From the NCBI RefSeq assembly GCF_002105155.1, contig NW_019029067.1, positions 1 to 64,000 on the forward strand: a stretch of DNA of 64,000 nucleotides, in the 5' to 3' direction. Origin of the DNA: Lobosporangium transversale (lineage: Eukaryota > Mortierellomycota > Mortierellomycetes > Mortierellales > Mortierellaceae). This document shows positions 23,184 to 34,704 of this stretch, in pieces. The notes under the pieces were generated by a model that had not been told where the DNA came from, searched no databases, and was given only the letters and a program-made list of their open reading frames with translations. Each line of letters begins with the position of its first letter. Position 1 is the stretch's first letter. A program made the position numbers and the translations under genes.

Positions 23184-25312
23184 TTATTCAGGTTGTTTCT
23201 GCTGGTCTTGTGCAATCATATCTTGGATTCCGATCATTGTTTTGAGCGGCCTAATCAAATCCTAGTTATTATGTAGAGTCATTTGCCAGAAACAGGAACA
23301 AGGGCTTGTTGTTTAAGCTTCATAAGAAAATAACCCCACTATTCTAACACGCCCGTGAGGGGATAGTAGCATGTGTGATAGGTATTTGCTGCTTACCTCC
23401 ATTAAGGATTGTGCATCTGACATAGCATCTTTATCATACTGTTCAGCTTTAGTCTCTGGCCATCCAAGCAACGCCACCGCTTGTCCTACAGCCTCAGCAG
23501 TTGAGGTGTAAGTTGGTTTAGGCTCCGGTTTAAGGTCGTGGTATATAGACTGTGGTGGATTTGGGAATTTGATCTGCGTGAGCTGTTGCAACCGTGGGTT
23601 ACATCGATACATGATCTTGGCGTGGGACCAACTGCCATCCAATGCAATAATAAGCTTATATGGGTACGATGTTGATCCTGATAACCCCTTCGCTTCCTCC
23701 TTCTCTTCTTCAGTGTCCTTCGCCTTCTTACCATAATTTAGAGTATTAATGTGTGTCGATGTCGATGATGGATGGGAGTGGATACATCCCTGGCAATAGT
23801 AGCGAGAATGATTAAGCGAAGATATTGTCGTTGATTGTGTGCTGGTGACAGATGGCTGCTCCATAGATGAGACCGAACCCATGGGTGCCAAAGAATGGAT
23901 ATCGGTCGCTTCATGGCTGGGATAAAGTAGTAATGGTGTACAATCTGGGTCTTTTAAAGCTTCATCGAGCTCTAATGTAGTGCCAGTATTAAGCATTTAA
24001 TGAGTCAGAGAAAAAGATAAAGAGAATGAAATAAAAAATAGCAATAATGGAGACTGTGCTATGCGGAGAATAGGTAGATTCCACATACCTGATGATCGTC
24101 CTTCCTTAAAGTCCTTGCCAATAATGATTTGACAATACTTAAAGGACAACTTCAGGATCCGAATCGTACCAATGCTAACCTGACATCTTGGATGCTGATT
24201 ACACATTATATATGTATTTTTGTAACCAAGTGATAAAATAAGTAGAAGTCAATTACAGTATACAAGGAAACAAAACAAAACAAAACAAAGCAAAAAAAGT
24301 ACTCTGGAGGTTCTCGCACCTGCAGTATCATGATTCGGACACGACAATTACAATACTGCTGCGACGTTAATGCAGTGCAAATGCAAGATCGAATTGGCCT
24401 CCAACAGCGACCACATTCCTGACGCGTTTCTACTGCTAGATCTTGGTCTTTATTGTTTCTATGGATCGCATGATCGATTCGATTGGGAGTACTCACGTCT
24501 TTAGCTTCCACAAAACGATAGTCACCAAAAAATGTCCGCTTCCAAGTCCACATGGTGTTCGTCCATGCTAAAGGTGTATGCTTCAATTCGGGGTCCAATG
24601 TAGCAAACCGTCGACGATGAGCTCGTTGTTCAAAACGCGAATAAAATTTGGTCCGCTTCTGTTTCTTATTTGAGTCATCTTGATGGTCGTATGGCGGATC
24701 AGAAAAATCATTTGAGCCCTTGTCCTCATGAGCAACAGTAACAACATCTAAGACTGTATTGCCATTCGTTTTATAATGACTCTCGGCTTTGATTGACGAA
24801 AGACTCGATCCTACAGTGGCGGATGATAATGATAATGGGCTTGATGATGAAGCTGACTTTAAGATTTTCAATTGGTGTTCCCGACGTACATGGATAAGTC
24901 CCAAATTCTTCTGATCTGTGGTAGGCCAATGCCGATCTGGGAATCGTGCCAATGTGAGCGGTTGCCAGAGTTGATCTGCAGAAGCTAAATGATTGAATCG
25001 ATGGGAGCAACAGCATAAACGACAAAGTGTACGAGCTCCTAGTCCTACAGCTGAGCGATTTCGCTCCCTCTTAGCCTTTTTGTATTTCTTGGCGTTATTG
25101 TTATTAGGGGAACCAGAATTAGCAGTAATAGCTGTATCGTTACGACTACTATTAATGCTGTTGTTATTGCTGGTTTTCTGAGATTCGTCGCGTTCAATTA
25201 GCAGATTCTCTGTCGACGATTCTTCCAAGTTGATGAATACAGAAAATATCCTGAGAATAATCTCATCTGGCAAATCGGTGAGTTGACAAGGTCGATGAAT
25301 TTTGAACGCCAT
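23184..25312 (-). CDS. F-box protein fused to a DTW domain (DTWD2-like tRNA acp3U transferase)
   Basis: DTW-domain proteins of the TDD superfamily transfer the aminocarboxypropyl group of SAM to tRNA uridine. Four minus-strand exons: 25312-24320, 24194-24089, 23971-23397, 23261-23184; 583 aa. The N-terminus is an F-box split by an Asn/Ser/Lys-rich insert (LTDLPDEIILRIFSVF ... LCRLCCCSHRFNHLASADQL). After a basic linker comes the DTW region: RQECGRCWRPIRSCICTAL (Cys cluster), RIMILQ|HPRCQVSIGTIRILKLS, IIIGKDF, CTPLLLYPSHEA, and the DTW motif itself as LDGSWSHAKIM (Ser for Thr). The last exon adds DLIRPLKTMIGIQDM, as in DTWD2 C-termini. The fusion is within one uninterrupted exon, so it does not depend on splicing choices. 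It lies 140 nt downstream of SmD1. Confidence 0.85.
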
Positions 25313-25452
25313 TTAGTGTCGAAATGTTAAAAAAAAGTAAAGGTGTTTTTCTTTCATTTTTTTTTAAAGCATTAGCAGTCACAAGTCCTGTTTTTTATTT
25401 TATTTCAGACACGAGTAAAATATGATCTGCGCGCTCAGGCCACATCCGGTTC

Positions 25453-26440
25453 TTAGAAACGTCCTCCACGGCCACGACCACGGCCTCCTCTTGCTCCTCC
25501 ACGACCACGGCCACGCCCTCTGGTTGAAGAGAGACCAGATACTAGAAATTGAGGAAAGATCGGTCCAATATGTATCAATGTGGTCAGTTACAGTCAAAGA
25601 AAGAATGTTAGAGCATCAGAAGAGCAAAAAAAGACATTTTTTGTCAAATTATACATACCAGCCTTCTTTTTGGATTTACTCTTGGGTGCATCATCGACAA
25701 GCAATGTATCCAGTGGCAAAGAATCTGGTAGGATAAAATATCTGATATTGCTGCCACGAATGCTTAATGTATCTAAACTGACCGGATCCTTGTTTTTCAC
25801 AGTCATCTTCACTGCCCTCAAATGCGTATTCATGCTCATATCCACTCCTAAATAGACGAATGCAGAACGCAAAGAAACAAAACCATAAAGCTGTGAAACC
25901 CAGTTTTTTTTCTTTTTTCTTTTTTAGGGAAAACATATGTGTAATCGTTACCTGTGACTGTACCATGGACAATGGTACCATTCTTAAGCTCGACTGTAAC
26001 AGTCTCAGTGTTGAGCTTCATAAGAAAGCTTTTTTGTCGATTGAAAGGCAAAAATGGCAGTATTCGAGATTATACATATGTAGCAAAGAAAAAAAAATAA
26101 TGATTAAGAGTCAGGTTTAGTAGTAATTCGTCCTAATCTTCCGAGTCGATGCATTTTGTAGTGACCAACTGTCCAACTGTAATGTTGTCGAGTCTAATGA
26201 TGGAGAGCCATCTATCCTGTTTAGTCTTTCTTTGATGCAAGAGAAAGGGTATGCACAATGAGTACTCTTCAAGAAAAGGTGATTGGGCTCAAAAGCTTTG
26301 CAGGACAAATCCTTCTGTTCCTGCTCGATTCTCTGTCTAATTCCTGTCTTTGCAATTTTAATCCTGTGATTGATAAAGGAGTGTTAAACAAAAAAAAAAA
26401 ACAAACAAACAAAAATAGCCTTTTACCGAACGAGTTTCAT
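25453..26440 (-). CDS. SMD1: Spliceosomal Sm protein D1
   Basis: Core subunit of the heptameric Sm ring on U1, U2, U4 and U5 snRNAs. Four minus-strand exons: 26440-26427 (14 nt, MKLVR), 26028-25952, 25847-25659, 25541-25453; 122 aa. Sm1 motif spans [28 protein letters not shown], Sm2 is [20 protein letters not shown], then [20 protein letters not shown] and an RG-rich tail (RGRGRGRGG repeats) that is normally dimethylated and bound by SMN/Gemin-type factors. The first exon is recognised because only MKLVR followed by FLMKL gives the invariant SmD1 N-terminus. The exon 2 acceptor follows six As (gacaaaaaag|CTTTC). Runs tandem with TRAPPC4 upstream. Confidence 0.95.
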
Positions 26441-26615
26441 GTTGGATATTAATTATTGAGATCAAGCAAGAGGCGATGAAATAAATGGATGAAGGTAAAG
26501 AGAAAATGCGCTTACAAGATCAACACTGTCTTTCAGGCGCGTGCAGAACCAAATTAGATCTACGGGCCGGTGGCTTGTAGAAGATTTCACTCAGGGTTAA
26601 TTTCGCCCACAGCAC

Positions 26616-26617
<2 letters not shown>

Positions 26618-26662
<45 letters not shown>

Positions 26663-26663
26663 T
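26618..26663 (+). repeat. A run followed by (TA)n
   Basis: About 29 A followed by about nine TA units, immediately downstream of the TRAPPC4 stop codon. Confidence 0.8.
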
Positions 26664-26688
26664 TTTAACATCTTTTATTTTCTATGTA

Positions 26689-27497
26689 TCAAGCCAAGCC
26701 TGGTGATGCAACGTTGGATACTGTGGGTGGAGAAGACTGGTTATGGCCCAGTAGAGGGCCGCCACTGACACCACCGATGACATTGTATGCATTACTTGTG
26801 GTGTTAGTGACTACAAGTCCACCTACAGACTTGACCAATTTCAACAAATGGACATCAAACTGCTCAGAACGAATAGGCATCTCTGGGTTTTGAAATGGGT
26901 TCTTTACACAATAATCTGAGTAGACCTCATAAATCTTCTTCATCGTGTGGTCGACAGATGGCTGTTGCGGGTCAGTGACTAGCAAGAACTTTGTGCCTAT
27001 GCGAAGATGAATAACAGTTATAACAAAAAATAGATGAGAATTATAATAACAGTATGGAGACAATAAGTTCATTATTCTAATTGATAGTGGAAAAAAAAAA
27101 AAAGCAATAAGATTTTACCAGTCAGTGTTTGGAAGCAATGTATCCTGAATGTATCTGTTTCAAGCATTTCAATGCCGCTGGACCCTGGCACAGGTGATAT
27201 CTTTGATGTAATCGCATGCACACTACACTCGAAATAAATATATAAATAGTGAAGTGTGAGTGAGAGAGAATATACGACAGAGTTGAATACTCCAACACTC
27301 CCGAAGCCTAAAGTTTTCCAGCACTTTTATAAAAAAAACAGCTGAAATCGAGAGTATCATAGTCATTCTCGTTACCCATGAAATGTTCCCGCTAGTACAA
27401 GATATTCGTTTGATGTGAGTTTAGACAGCCCGTCCGAGTAGTCTTTATTGTAAACCAGCCCTCCAGCTTTATTGATGATGTAGATGGAAAAGATCAT
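26689..27497 (-). CDS. TRAPP complex subunit TRAPPC4/Trs23 (sybindin family)
   Basis: Core subunit of the TRAPP Rab GEF acting in ER-Golgi tethering. Three minus-strand exons: 27497-27376, 27222-27119, 26996-26689; 177 aa. Longin-type start [20 protein letters not shown], then [80 protein letters not shown] and MPIRSEQFD, all diagnostic. The PDZ-like insertion found between the first strands of the human protein is absent. Instead there is a C-terminal extension of about 35 residues rich in Gly/Asn/Ser/Pro. Confidence 0.93.
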
Positions 27498-27906
27498 TCT
27501 GTTCTGAAAGAAGTCTCACTTGACTAGAAACTAGAATGACACCCTGCAAGTCAATGTGTTTTAAAATCGAATTCCTTTTTTTCTATTGTGAATGTGCCGT
27601 CGACAGTATGGTTCTGACAAATAGGGTTGGTTCGTTACTGGTGTCAATAGATGGTCCTGGAAGAACAAATGTAATGATTAAAAATGAACTTTTTTTGCTC
27701 TTCATTAATGAGCATTGGGACTGCTTATCCTTTTTTTCAATGGTTAGCTGCTCATTAATACTTTTTTTTTTTTTTTTTTTTAGAACTTCTGAATACGAAT
27801 TACCCACTTTTTCTTAAACTTCATTCTGTCTATATTCATCGCTGGAGAGAAAAGGCAGGCAATAAAAACAGTATATACTCCATTTATTCAGTTTACATTA
27901 ACAAAC
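27498..27906. promoter_or_regulatory. Divergent promoter region of TRAPPC4 and PPP1R11
   Basis: 409 nt between oppositely oriented starts. Contains a T run at about 27762-27781. No individual regulatory site is identified. Confidence 0.4.
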
Positions 27907-28773
27907 ATGACCCCGACAGCAGACGCCACAAACGATATTTATGGCCCAGCTGGCCCTCCCACTATATCCTCAGTCCGTACTGAAATTGCTATGCGTGGAG
28001 GCTCTGGTGCTTCCGGTAGTTATTCAAGAGTTGCAGGATCGCAACGACAACCAGCCACGCATGGATCTCGTACCATCACTATTGACCCAACCGAAATTGA
28101 AGAGGATCCTGATACAGCAGACCATGAGCATGGTGTCCTCGAACTAACAGGAGAATCAAATGCAGGCCGTCGAGTTCAATGGGATGACGATGTGATTGAT
28201 AATGAACACATGGGCAAGAAAAAGTCAAAGAGTAAGAGAAAAGCGGAAAGTTCTTTTTCAGTCATTTTTTGAGAGTGTGTTGTAAGCGGGATAAAACCCC
28301 AACCACATTCACTGACAACTTTCTTTCTTCATCCTTTAGTCTGTTGTATTTTCAAAAAGCAAAAAGAGTTTGGGGAATCTTCAGACGAGTCATCATTAGA
28401 TTCAGATTCCTCAAGCTCAGAGTCAGATGGCGGACCTATATCAGCAGGCTCTGGAAGTGGGGAGGGAAAGGGAAAAGGAAGCAAAAAAGACAACGATGGA
28501 CACTGTAATCATTCAGATGACCTAGAACATCAACATCATCATCATAGCCATCATCATCACGGACCGAAGAAGGCAAAGAAGAAGGTCTTGAATGAGTATG
28601 AACGGATGCCCAAAGGTATGCTTCAATTTCATTTTTTTTTTTTTTTTTTTTTTTTTGGTCCGCTCGGAAAGAAACAGTTGCCAATCTTTTTTTTTTTATG
28701 TTTAGTGAAATCAACTATGTCTAAACCTGCTAATCAGCATCAGCAGCCTGAAGTGCCAGATCCACAGCAATGA
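27907..28773 (+). CDS. Type 1 protein phosphatase inhibitor (PPP1R11/Ypi1)
   Basis: Small disordered inhibitor/regulator of PP1 (Glc7). Exons 27907-28231, 28340-28615, 28706-28773; 222 aa. The family core is VQWDDDVIDNEHMGKKKSK, continuing over the first intron as ICCIFKKQKEFGESSDESS: this contains the RVxW-type PP1 docking motif (RRVQW), the NEHMGxKKSK signature and the Cys pair. After this come a Ser/Asp stretch, a Gly/Lys stretch, and a His-rich block (HQHHHHSHHHH) that could bind metal. C-terminus is Gln/Pro-rich. Length is above the usual 110-160 aa because of these low-complexity parts. Confidence 0.93.
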
Positions 28774-28993
28774 TGTATTCATGTAGCGATTTAAACAACA
28801 TAAAATAGAGCACTGTGTTAATGTATAAAGACAGTAAAGGGATTTAAATTATGTAGATTCTGGATATCCTTTTCTAGCACTTTCATTTCGTTGCCACTAA
28901 AAGCTTGTGCAACCTGATATTTTTTTATAGACCATCATGCCGGAACCCGTCCAGATTTGACTTCTTTCCCTTAAAACTATCATAATAATAGTC

Positions 28994-30712
28994 ATGATTA
29001 GACAAAATTCTTTTGACAATAATCTAGCGACTGGTGGTAACGGTCTGCAAACGTCCCTTGATCAAAAATTTTTCAAGATTACTGTCAGCTCCGCTAGACT
29101 TGAAAAGACACCTTGTCACTGCCCTGCCCACCTTTATCCTTTGCGTAATATCGAAAGTACGTCTATGAATGGGCAGGGCAACAGCGTATACAATATTTCA
29201 GATGTGGAAGGTAAAGGAGAGCCTTTTGTTTTTTAATAATAAAAAAAGGTACTCTTAAATGCAATGTTCAATAATTTGATGATTTAAATTTAACTTTTCC
29301 TTCTTTTTTTCCTTTACAGGATCGATATTACAAGCAGCCTTTCATAAGGTCTCCATTCGTTGCGAGCAAGTTATTGAATGCCAAAGGACAGCCTCGTTAG
29401 GCCCACAAAACTCGCAAGAGTGGGAGCTTCTCTGCAGAGTTCATTATTCAGGACTTGGGATTGATTGTCGTCATTTTGTTAATGGCAAAAATATTACCTC
29501 AAAAGTATATCAAGGACAGGCTGTTAAAAGTATCATGGATCCAAATGTAAGACGGCACTCAAGTAGAAAGGAGAGGAAGAAAGAAATGAGGAAAGAGAGA
29601 AAAAGATACTAGTCGATCACTTGAACTTGATTAATTATTTACTAGTATTGCTTTCAAATATGATATGCATATAGTCCGAGTCATCTGTACCTTGGAGCCT
29701 GCACGGCGTTTCAAGGATCATTACGATTGGGATGAACCAAGTTGGAGACTGCATTGGTAAACACTTTCTTTGTGCTCTCTGTCTTTACTTAAAAAAAAAA
29801 AGATAAAACATGCTCCAACTTTTTTTTTGAACTCACAATAGAAAGTTGGATTCGCTTCGAACCGACAAACCTTCCCCCAGCGAACCCATACCTAAATCGA
29901 ACCATGTTACAGTTTCTAAAGCTTGATATCCTCTGGGTTACAAAAGTCAATCAAGTAGAGGATCTTATCGCTCGTTTAGCTCTGCCAGATATTACAGCCA
30001 TACATTCCCCAGAAGCCATGGCTCTTGAAATGAGCATGACTGCTGTTCTTCGGACATTGACGCGTCAATTTCCATTGATCTTTTCACCCAAGGATATTTC
30101 AAAATTTGTAAGTATCTTGAAGGATGTCCCGTCCTTGGCGTACTCATTATGTCGTATTTACGATCGCTCTCAAAGCCCAGGGCAGAAACAGTGTATGAGT
30201 ATGAGCTTTGAGGTAAGCATTCGTAAGAATATAAATAGCAACAACAATAACAACAAGAAAAAAAAAACACAATTTTTATTTCTATATATACATATATAAT
30301 ACTTTAGAGGCTTTCGCTACAATACCCTAGCATTCCGCAAAATAATAGACAAATGCTTGTGGAATGTGGGCTCGAATCCAAAATCCTCAGGATAAAAAAA
30401 TTTGGGAACAGAAGAGAAAATATTATCAAGCAAACAACAACGAACACAATCGCTCGAGAGACTATGGGTGCCACGCTTCAGCACAACAACCAAAGCTGTA
30501 ATGCAGAACAGAATAGGGATGGGTTTCCTCGACCAAAAAATGGAGAAATAGAGCAGATTGAGGATGATTTTGAGTTTGAAGCGATATTAAGCGATGCATG
30601 TTTAGATGCTTCGAAAGAGTGGCCTTATGAAGAGAATACTCAATCATCAGAAAGCATGCCACCTTCGGATCTTACTTTTGATATTTTTTCCTCAGTCGAA
30701 GAAAGACTATAG
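28994..30712 (+). CDS. Unrecognised five-exon protein
   Basis: No family assigned. Exons 28994-29210, 29320-29546, 29675-29756, 29842-30212, 30308-30712, phases consistent, 433 aa. No signal peptide, no membrane helix, no zinc motif. The first 240 residues look like mixed alpha/beta globular sequence (LQAAFHKVSIRCEQVIECQR, EWELLCRVHYSGLGIDCRHF, IITIGMNQVGDCIESWIRFE). Residues 250-330 look helical (LEMSMTAVLRTLTRQFPLIF, VSILKDVPSLAYSLCRIYDR). The last 110 are polar with an acidic end (EQIEDDFEFEAILSDACLDA). Starts 220 nt after PPP1R11 on the same strand. Conserved splice signals and five consistent phases argue for a real gene. Confidence 0.65.
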
Positions 30713-30877
30713 AGGACTATCATCACCTCGGTCGGCCAATGAGCTTCTGTTGTCATCTGACCCGAAAGACTAGAATTTTTTAAAATGTTCAAATGAATCA
30801 TGTGTGTATTTTTTCAATTGGTGGTATTTGAGCTACTTGCCCCCTTTCTTTTTTTATTTTTTTAAACAACATGGAGC

Positions 30878-32178
30878 TCAAATATGACGCTTGCATTTTG
30901 GACAGAACGGATGCTTTGCAAGCCAACGGTCAACACAGCCACGATGGAAGAAATGGTTACAATACAGGTGTCGCAACTCATCACCGTCCTCAAAAACGCT
31001 CAGACAGATAGCACACTCTTCATCATCGATGGTTGGATAGTCGTTAAGAATGTATCGGTCCATTTCTGCTCCTGATCCAGACCATGATCCAGAACCTATA
31101 GCAGGCGCTGAGCCAGATCCAGTTGATTTAGAAGCTAAAGCCGTTTCCTCGGCATTAATATTAGCCTTGTTGAGTGGATCCTTTAGAATAGAATCAGGAG
31201 TGGAGGTTATATTTGCATAGATATTTCTACTGTCCGATCCAGTGAATGGAAAAGGTGTTCCAGGGCGTGTAATAGGTCTCGAGTTTGCCTGCTCAAATTC
31301 ATTCTCTACCGTCGTGGCGCGTGGACCAAATGATGCTGCTACTGTTGAAGCTTGCAATGGTCCTGTTTCGGGCGATGTCGAAGATGTGTGACAGTTATTA
31401 ATTTCAGAACTATTAAATTGCTCTCCAGATAATTGTACAGAGATGCTGTTTCCTTCTCCCTCGTTTTCAGACTTATTTATTGCTGATGTCGATTCCATAT
31501 CCTGCTCCGTGTCTGATGGAGGAGGTTCATATTTCTCAATAATACTCTGACGAACTAGTGAATGAGCTGCTATTTGTGCTTTAAGGTTATGCTGTTGTTG
31601 AATTGCTGTCAATCCTTGCTCTGCTGTTGACCTTAGTTGTGGCTTTCTAAAGATAACAATTGGAATAGCAGCCATAGCGGGCGTCATTTTGATTTTATAC
31701 GTTCTATCAACGCCCCTTCCATCGCCACTATCATTGCCGCCACCAGCTTCACCATTCTCTGCGTCAATAATGGCTTGCTCGATTTGTCGTAGATCTGTCG
31801 TGTTGGTGGTTCCATTGCTTCTATAACCGCCATTTCTACGACTGATAGCTCTTCTTCTGGACAGACCACATTTCTCTAATGGCCAGAACAAACATAAGAA
31901 TAATATGTAGAGAAAGTAAAGCAGAGCCATAGCGCCAACTATCAGAGCCATGAGGGTGAAGAAGGGTACGAGGCCCATGCATGAGAAAACAATGGCTGCG
32001 CCTGTGATCACGGGAGCTGTTTTGATATAATGAGATGAACCATAGATAATGACATAAAGTGCACCAAAACAGAACATGGCGTATCCATGCCAAGTGAACA
32101 AATGGGTCATGCTTTTTTTTTTTTTTTTTTTTTCATCATGGGCAACCAACAAAAAATAGAGTTAGGAAACTCGTATCC

Positions 32179-32209
<31 letters not shown>

Positions 32210-33305
32210 GACTTGCTTGTTAATAAGCATGATTAGAGAATTGTACGTACTAAATGGCAACCCCATTTTGTCGTTCGTCATCAATATCTGGATCTGGCTG
32301 CACAAGGCCAAGAGGTAGACGATAGAGCGCGCGGTCGATCATAATGGCAGAGACGATTGACTTGCGTAGGACAAAGGCAATGAGAAAGACTTTAAGGTAT
32401 GTGGCTTCTGCCTGCCAGTTGACAGCAAGTGCGACGGTTGCGATTATGGTCTAAAAAAAAAAAAAAAAAAAAAAAAAGCATGAGTCCATGGATCACGTTA
32501 ACCAGGACTATGACTGTGTAATGTCAAACCATTATCTTTGATTGCCATTTGCCCTGCATTGCCACATGAAAAAGATTTATTTAATGGTTTCCTCATGTAT
32601 TTAACACCTCTTGCGCCCCCGCCTGTAATTTTTTGATTTTCCTCTTCGAGATTGTCCTTGTCTATTTATTTTAAATTGATCACTTACGCAGATGATACTT
32701 GAAAAAAAAGCTGTAGAGAGCGCCCAACTCATGCCAGAAGTCCTTTCTTTCCATGCCTTCTTGACCTGTGGGATATATTGGAAGGTTTGCTGTTGTGTGG
32801 CTGCCGTTATTGTTGTCCCTCTTGAAAATAGTCGAACAGGCGATCGCGATACAGAATTGCTTGTGGTTGGTGGTGATGGACGATAGGTGCCTAAGGAATT
32901 ATAATAATCAAACGCATTGGGGTAATATGAATTGTTCAGAAGCAGGTCAGGTTGAGGCTCTGGTGCGGTCGGGTCATAAGGTCGAGATGTATTGCCAATA
33001 AGTTCTCTGAAGGGTATTCGAAGGATGTAAGTTAGTGCCCTGAACCAGTAATGTGGTAAGGTCTCAGAAGAGCTTGTCCCCCATATTCTTGATCTTCTTC
33101 CTGCACTCACTCTTGTCTGTGGCCGTCCTGTCGGGACATGTATGGCGGTGGTGGTTGCTGTTGTTGAAACCGGAGAGGAGAATGAATTTGCAGTAACATA
33201 ATAAGGATTCGTAGTATGTTGACCAGGATGTGGCCTGTAGTTGCGTGCAGGGGGTCTCCACCAGGATCTTGTAGCAGCGGGTCGTGGAGAGGTCAGGGTG
33301 GCCAT
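30878..33305 (-). CDS. RING-H2 multi-pass membrane protein, putative E3 ubiquitin ligase (paralog 2)
   Basis: Probable membrane ubiquitin ligase. Three minus-strand exons: 33305-32688, 32450-32251, 32111-30878; introns in phases 0 and 2, as in the gene at 4204-6052; 683 aa. Exon 1 is Pro/Ser/Thr/Arg-rich and ends in a hydrophobic helix (WALSTAFFSSIIC); exon 2 has another (ATYLKVFLIAFVL); exon 3 starts YMTHLFTWHGYAMFCFGAL and has three more (MALIVGAMALLYFLYILFLC). A long Ser/Thr/Glu-rich linker leads to the C-terminal RING-H2 finger at about 639-679: CAICLSVFED, LYCNHFFHRGCVDRW, CPKCKRHI. The exon 3 acceptor is AG right after a 21-A run, with the pyrimidine run further upstream (minus strand of 32178-32203), so that junction rests on phase and paralogy. 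Confidence 0.82.
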
Positions 33306-34662
33306 GAAAGTGAGAATAAAAAAAAAGCGTTGCGTATGGGTAAAGAGAGGGAGTGACAGAGTAGCGATAAAGAGGAAGTTGTAAGGTCAACCCAAAGAGA
33401 AGGAGGAGACGATGCAGGCGGTGGAAGAGAAAGAGGGGTTTTATTAAGGAAAGTTTGTAAGATAAAAGAGCGTGAGGATTGGAAAGAGGAGAGAAGTGAA
33501 GATGAGAGTGTGGGGGGACCAGGCTGCAAAGAGACAAGAATCCCCCAAAGGGCAGAATCGACAGTTGAAGATGGCAAAGAAGAAGAAAGACGAAAGAAAG
33601 AAAAGAAAGCGAGAGCTGAAAGAGAAAGGAAGGGTAATGGCGATGGAAAGATGGGTTGTAAGGAAGTGACCAGGAGAGTGTGTGCCTGTGCCAGGTCCAG
33701 GTTCCAAAAAAAAAAAAAAAAAAAAAAAAAAAAGTGTAACGGACGTAATGGGCGTTATGACTGCGAAATGACTGAGAGTTTTTTTTTTTTTTTTTTTTTT
33801 TTCATATTTTAGATGCGCACAAGCAGCAAAAGAGAGACCAGACGGGGACTAGACTGAACTAGACTCTGTCATTGGAGGCCAACAACTCAAAAATCTAGTC
33901 GTGGTGCCAAGGATGTTAAACATCCTTTTTCAGAAAGAGTTATTTGAATGATGGCGCAGCATGGCGAAGCATGGCGAAGCAGAAAATAAAGCGGAGAGTA
34001 AAATAAAATTAGAGAAAAGGGTTCCTATTTTGGTAACCTCTCAAAAACCGAAATAGCCCTCATATGGATAGGTCTCTTAGAAAGGAGAACTCTCTGACAT
34101 CAGTATATGCTGAAGTAACATGTCATTCATTTGCTTTCTCCTCTTGGTCGACGTCTCAGTCATTTTTTATCCCAACGGACCCCCATCCATTTCATTAGTA
34201 ATTTCATGCATCTTGAGTAAGAAGACAATCAAGGAGAAGTTTGTCTGTGTGTTGCATAGGTGAACGGATCATGAGCTGTCAACGCACGCCCATCACTCAT
34301 GCTCCATGCAATGCGAGTGAGCTTTGTCGCGTTCCTGAACTGCAAAAAAAAAAAAAAAAAAAAAAGGGGGGGGGGGAATGTATCTCACTTTCATCTGGAG
34401 CCTTCAGCTCCAATACATCCCAACATCGACTTGAAACTGGGGTCGCAAAATTGCAGTAAGCGCTATTGCCATTGCCATTCAAACCACCGCAATGGATAAA
34501 TCATTGTGAAGTGGAGTCCTCGCCAAAAAGTCGTCGACTAATATATTTTTAAAAATGTTTTTTTTTCCTGTCTAAAAACGGAGGATATTTTACTCAATTT
34601 ATAAATGTGAGAAATAGATTAGTCGATGACTTTTTAATGAGGACTCTAGATTGATACACGCG

Positions 34663-34704
<42 letters not shown>

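Noticed and set aside
33472-33812. Lys/Arg-rich plus-strand ORFs
   Set aside because: Purine-rich antisense of the RING paralog 2 leader; pure composition effect.
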